From contig JABDED010000001.1 of assembly GCA_013287275.1 (NCBI GenBank), forward strand, positions 62,001 through 126,000: DNA of 64,000 nt, written 5' to 3'. Within the stretch, counting starts at the first letter, position 1. Every line of letters begins with the position of its first letter. A model generated the notes under the pieces. The model did no database searches. It had not been told where the DNA came from and worked only from the letters and a program-made list of their open reading frames with translations. A program made the position numbers and the translations under genes. Source of the DNA: Betaproteobacteria bacterium. Lineage in GTDB: Bacteria > Pseudomonadota > Gammaproteobacteria > Burkholderiales > Burkholderiaceae_D. This document shows, piece after piece, positions 59,968 to 64,000 of the stretch.

Positions 59968-60738
59968 CTATTTCAGCCATTTGTTGAACACTTGCTGATA
60001 CGCGCCGGTTTCTTTTTGCATATGCATCCAGGCATCTACCCAGGCTTTGAAGGGAATATCTCCGCGCGGCAGCATATAGGCCTTCTCGGCGAATTGCAGC
60101 GGTTTGTCCGGATTGATCGCGCATAGCTCCGGATGCTGCTTGCTTTGCCATAAGGTCTCGCTGCTGTCGGTCACCATGATGTCGGCCTCGCCCTGCACGA
60201 TCTGCTCGAAGATGCTCACATTATCGGGATGCACTGTCAATTTCGCCCGCTTGAAATTGGCCCTGGCGTAGCGCTCATTGGTGCCGCCGGGATTGACGAT
60301 GGCGCGCGTCGTTGGCTGGTCTATGGCATCCAGGGTCTGGAATTTTGCCGTATCCGCGCAGCGCGCAATCGCCGACTTCCCATCCAGCATGTGGAATTCG
60401 GCAAAGCCGGCCTTCTTCAGGCGTTCCAGCGTGATGGAAACCCCGCCCATGGCGATATCGCATTTTTCGATAAAGTCGCCCATCAGGTTTGGCCAACTGG
60501 TCTTGACGAACTGCGCGTTCACGCCCAGCGCTTTCGCCAGCGACATGCCCAGGTCCACATCCATGCCTTCAAACGTGCCGTCGGCACGCTGGTAGGTGAA
60601 TGGCCGGTAATCTCCGGTCATGCAGATTCGCAATTTACCGGATTTGAATACTTCATCCAGGCGCGATGTCTGTGCATGGGCAGCGGCGCCATATATTGCA
60701 AAAAATGAAATTAAAGCCTGAATAAACAGATTTTTCAT
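59968..60738 (-). CDS. Periplasmic solute-binding family 3 protein, resembling cyclohexadienyl dehydratase (PheC)
   Basis: LDEVFKSGKLRICMTGDYRPFTYQRADGTFEGMDVDLGMSLAKALG; NPGGTNERYARANF. Confidence 0.8.
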   Translation of the reverse strand: MKNLFIQALISFFAIYGAAAHAQTSRLDEVFKSGKLRICMTGDYRPFTYQRADGTFEGMDVDLGMSLAKALGVNAQFVKTSWPNLMGDFIEKCDIAMGGVSITLERLKKAGFAEFHMLDGKSAIARCADTAKFQTLDAIDQPTTRAIVNPGGTNERYARANFKRAKLTVHPDNVSIFEQIVQGEADIMVTDSSETLWQSKQHPELCAINPDKPLQFAEKAYMLPRGDIPFKAWVDAWMHMQKETGAYQQVFNKWLK

Positions 60739-60838
60739 GTTGATTATTATTATGTTGGCAGCCATATAAAGCTATGGAAAAAGTGGCTTTACCATAGTGT
60801 AACAAGGGCTATTCCTGACAGAATCACTCAAGTTTGTT

Positions 60839-60862
60839 ATACTTGATCAAATCGCTCAACAT
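60839..60862 (+). promoter_or_regulatory. Putative IscR type-1 binding site upstream of iscR
   Basis: ATACTTGATCAAATCGCTCAACAT resembles the IscR type-1 motif (ATACYTGACTAAATYRGTCAGGTA-like). Confidence 0.55.
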
Positions 60863-60944
60863 CTCAGGGCAAAAGTAACTAATTTACCAACAGCAACTAC
60901 GTGATGATTGTTGGCAAACCCGCAAAGCTTGGAGTAAACAACTC

Positions 60945-61418
60945 ATGCGCCTTACCACTAAAGGCCGTTTTGCAGTAACGGCCATGATAGACCTGGCATT
61001 GCGCCAGGACAAGGGTCCAGTGACGCTTGCCGGGATCAGCCAGCGCCAGGATATTTCCTTGTCGTATCTGGAACAGTTGTTTGGCAAGTTGCGCAGGCAC
61101 GAAATTGTTGAGTCGGTACGCGGCCCGGGCGGCGGCTATAGCCTGGCGCGCAAGGCGCAGCAAGTAACCGTGGCAGATATTATTATTGCAGTGGATGAGC
61201 CGCTGGACGCGACCCAGTGCGGCAGCAAGGAAAGTTGCCATGGAGCAGACCAGGCTACCGGTGCGCGCTGCATGACGCATGAACTATGGGCAACGCTGAA
61301 TGCAAAAATGGTGGATTACCTGGATTCCGTCTCCTTGCAGGACCTGGTGAATCAGCAGAGACAAAAGAATGCAGAAAAGAACGTGGTCGTGATCCATCAC
61401 AACCATGTGACGCCTTAA
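60945..61418 (+). CDS. iscR: Fe-S cluster regulator IscR (Rrf2 family)
   Basis: MRLTTKGRFAVTAMIDLALRQDKGPVTLAGISQRQDISLSYLEQLFGKLRRHEIVESVRGPGGGYSLA; three Cys ligands (CGSKESCHG...RCMTH). Confidence 0.96.
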   Translation: MRLTTKGRFAVTAMIDLALRQDKGPVTLAGISQRQDISLSYLEQLFGKLRRHEIVESVRGPGGGYSLARKAQQVTVADIIIAVDEPLDATQCGSKESCHGADQATGARCMTHELWATLNAKMVDYLDSVSLQDLVNQQRQKNAEKNVVVIHHNHVTP

Positions 61419-61447
61419 GAACTTAATATTATTGACTGGAGCAATAC

Positions 61448-62701
61448 ATGAACGCCCCTCTGGAAAAAAGCTTGATTGATGCCATCAAGGCTCCGCACTT
61501 TCCAATCTATATGGATTACTCGGCGACGACGCCGGTTGATCCTCGCGTTGCAGACAAGATGATACCTTTCCTGCGCGCGCAATTCGGCAATCCGGCATCG
61601 CGCAGCCATATGTATGGCTGGGATGCGGAAGCGGCTGTGGAAGAGGCGCGCGGCCATGTGGCGGCGCTGGTGAATGCCGATCCGCGCGAGATCATCTGGA
61701 CTTCCGGCGCGACCGAAGGCAATAACCTGGCAATCAAGGGCGCAGCGCAGTTTTACAAATCCAAGGGCAAGCACATCATTACGGTAAAAACCGAGCACAA
61801 GGCTGTGCTGGATACCGTGCGTGAACTGGAGCGCCAGGGTTTTGAAGCGACCTACCTGCAACCGCAAGACAACGGCCTGATCACGATAGAGCAATTGAAG
61901 GCGGCGATCCGCCCCGACACCATCCTAGTATCCGTGATGCTGGTGAATAATGAGATCGGCGTGATCCAGCCTATCGACCAGATCGGCGAGCTGTGCCGCG
62001 AAAAAGGCATCATCTTCCATTGCGATGCGGCCCAGGCAACCGGCAAGCTGGTGATCGACCTGCAAAAAACCAAGGTCGACCTGATGACCTTTACCGCGCA
62101 TAAAACCTATGGCCCGAAAGGCGTAGGCGCGCTGTATATCTGCCGCAAACCGCGCGTGCGCATAGAAGCGCAGATGCACGGTGGCGGCCATGAGCGCGGC
62201 CTGCGCTCAGGCACCCTGCCCACCCATCAGATCGTCGGCATGGGCGAAGCCTTCCGTCTTGCCAAGGAAGAGATGGACAGCGAACTGGGCCACATCAAGG
62301 CGATGCGCGACCGCCTGGCCAAGGGTCTGCAGGAAATCGAAGAAACCTATATCAATGGCGACATGGAACACCGCGTGCCGCATAACCTGAACGTCAGCTT
62401 CAATTATGTCGAAGGCGAATCGCTGATCATGGCGATCAAGGAAATTGCGGTGTCGTCCGGTTCTGCCTGTACTTCCGCCAGCCTGGAACCGTCTTATGTA
62501 TTGCGCGCGCTGGGCCGTAGCGATGAGCTGGCGCACAGCTCTATTCGCTTTACGATAGGTCGCTTTACGACCGAAGAAGACATAGATTTCGCTATAAATT
62601 TACTTAAAGCCAAAGTCGGCAAGCTGCGCGAATTGTCGCCGCTGTGGGACATGTATAAAGACGGCATCGACATCAGCTCCATACAATGGGCGGCACACTA
62701 A
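61448..62701 (+). CDS. iscS: Cysteine desulfurase IscS
   Basis: [54 protein letters not shown]. Confidence 0.96.
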   Translation: MNAPLEKSLIDAIKAPHFPIYMDYSATTPVDPRVADKMIPFLRAQFGNPASRSHMYGWDAEAAVEEARGHVAALVNADPREIIWTSGATEGNNLAIKGAAQFYKSKGKHIITVKTEHKAVLDTVRELERQGFEATYLQPQDNGLITIEQLKAAIRPDTILVSVMLVNNEIGVIQPIDQIGELCREKGIIFHCDAAQATGKLVIDLQKTKVDLMTFTAHKTYGPKGVGALYICRKPRVRIEAQMHGGGHERGLRSGTLPTHQIVGMGEAFRLAKEEMDSELGHIKAMRDRLAKGLQEIEETYINGDMEHRVPHNLNVSFNYVEGESLIMAIKEIAVSSGSACTSASLEPSYVLRALGRSDELAHSSIRFTIGRFTTEEDIDFAINLLKAKVGKLRELSPLWDMYKDGIDISSIQWAAH

Positions 62702-62754
62702 GCCCCGGACTTGGTTTTAATCCTACTCAATTCAATTAGGCAAGGAGCATCAAA

Positions 62755-63156
62755 ATGGCATACTCGGAAAAAGTGTTGGACCACTATGAAAATCCACGTA
62801 ATGTCGGCGCTTTCGACAAGGGTGACGATACTATCGGTACCGGCATGGTCGGTGCGCCTGCCTGCGGCGACGTGATGAAGCTGCAGATCAAGGTTGGCGC
62901 AAACGGCCTGATCGAAGATGCAAAGTTCAAGACCTATGGTTGCGGCTCTGCGATTGCTTCTTCTTCGCTGGTGACCGAATGGGTCAAGGGCAAGACCCTG
63001 GATCAGGCTCTGGCTATCAAGAATACCCAGATCGCAGAAGAACTGGCTTTGCCGCCGGTGAAGATCCACTGCTCCATCCTGGCAGAAGACGCGATCAAAG
63101 CTGCTGTGCTGGATTACAAGACCAAGCACGGCGTTGCCGCCGATCAGGCCGCCTGA
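62755..63156 (+). CDS. iscU: Fe-S cluster scaffold IscU
   Basis: MAYSEKVLDHYENPRNVGAFDKGDDTIGTGMVGAPACGDVMKLQIKV. Confidence 0.97.
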   Translation: MAYSEKVLDHYENPRNVGAFDKGDDTIGTGMVGAPACGDVMKLQIKVGANGLIEDAKFKTYGCGSAIASSSLVTEWVKGKTLDQALAIKNTQIAEELALPPVKIHCSILAEDAIKAAVLDYKTKHGVAADQAA

Positions 63157-63186
63157 TTTTGATTTTACTTATTTAGGCTTCTGAAC

Positions 63187-63510
63187 ATGGCAATTACATT
63201 GACAGAAAAAGCCGCGAAGCATGTGACGCGGTATATGGAACGCCGGGGCAAAGGCATAGGCCTGCGCTTTGGCGTCCGCACTACCGGCTGTTCCGGGATG
63301 GCTTACAAGCTGGAATACGTGGACGAAATGACCACCGACGACAGCGTGTTTGAATCCCATGGGGTAAAAGTGTTCGTCGACCCCAAGAGCCTGCCGTACA
63401 TTGACGGCACTGAGCTGGACTTTGCCCGCGAAGGCTTGAATGAGGGTTTCAAGTTTTATAACCCCAACGTCAAGGACGAATGCGGCTGCGGCGAAAGTTT
63501 CAGGATTTAA
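63187..63510 (+). CDS. iscA: Fe-S assembly protein IscA
   Basis: [25 protein letters not shown]...CGCGESFRI. Confidence 0.96.
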   Translation: MAITLTEKAAKHVTRYMERRGKGIGLRFGVRTTGCSGMAYKLEYVDEMTTDDSVFESHGVKVFVDPKSLPYIDGTELDFAREGLNEGFKFYNPNVKDECGCGESFRI

Positions 63511-63615
63511 GGCGCGCCACGAAAAATGCTGGGCAGACTTCGGCATATAGGCCCGGAGTTTCGCCCCAAGCCGCCTTGACCGGCTGCCACAGCCCACTAC
63601 AGTCCTTACAGCACA

Positions 63616-64000
63616 ATGCAAAACCACTTCGACCTGTTTCACCTGCCCCAGCAATATGCGCTGGATCTTGCCCGGCTGGATAATGCATACCGGGAAGTCC
63701 AGGCGACAGTGCATCCGGACAAATTCGTGCAAGCCGGCGACGCGGAAAAACGTGTGGCGATGCAGTGGGCTACACGCGCCAATGAGGCTTACCAGACCCT
63801 GAAGAAGCCGCTGAAACGCGCAAGCTACCTGTGCGAGTTGAACGGGGTGGACGTCCAGTCCGAGTCCAATACGGCCATGCCGGCGGCATTCCTGATGCAG
63901 CAGATGGAGTGGCGCGAAGCCTTCGACGATGCCAGGCAGGCGGGCGATGAAGCTGCGCTGGAGGCGCTTGAGGCAGACGTGCACGCGGCGTTGAAAGCCG
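63616..64000 (+). CDS. hscB: Co-chaperone HscB (partial, runs off window end)
   Basis: [38 protein letters not shown]-domain HPD; in-frame to window end. Confidence 0.93.
   Translation, partial: MQNHFDLFHLPQQYALDLARLDNAYREVQATVHPDKFVQAGDAEKRVAMQWATRANEAYQTLKKPLKRASYLCELNGVDVQSESNTAMPAAFLMQQMEWREAFDDARQAGDEAALEALEADVHAALKA

Overview
The window reads as a betaproteobacterial chromosome segment, probably Oxalobacteraceae-like (inferred from gene content and order). It is mostly ordinary housekeeping DNA: ftsK (partial), trxB, glnB/nadE, ppa, hemCDXY, trpS, an AlgZ/AlgR-like pair next to argH, a complete livKHMGF-type branched-chain amino acid ABC operon, pmbA/yjgA, mog, purU, a lysine-catabolism-like pair with an Lrp/AsnC regulator, and iscR-iscS-iscU-iscA-hscB (partial). 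Accessory content includes: (1) a group II intron with an intact RT/maturase-HNH ORF and a recognisable domain V/VI, inserted in the pmbA 5' leader in the same orientation as pmbA; (2) a five-gene minus-strand cassette (ALDH, Cys/Met-metabolism PLP lyase, PhzF-like isomerase, aminotransferase, signal-peptide-less solute-binding-like protein) divergent from a MocR regulator and bordered by a decayed SDR fragment, which is the best candidate for an undescribed pathway; (3) two small exported-type proteins, the first with an internal repeat and a good sigma-54-like promoter; (4) a translationally coupled HHH/VF530 small protein pair among orphan solute-binding proteins; (5) a decayed response-regulator pseudogene. 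No CRISPR array, tRNA or rRNA was recognised. All calls are by eye from the sequence and the supplied ORFs; no searches were run.
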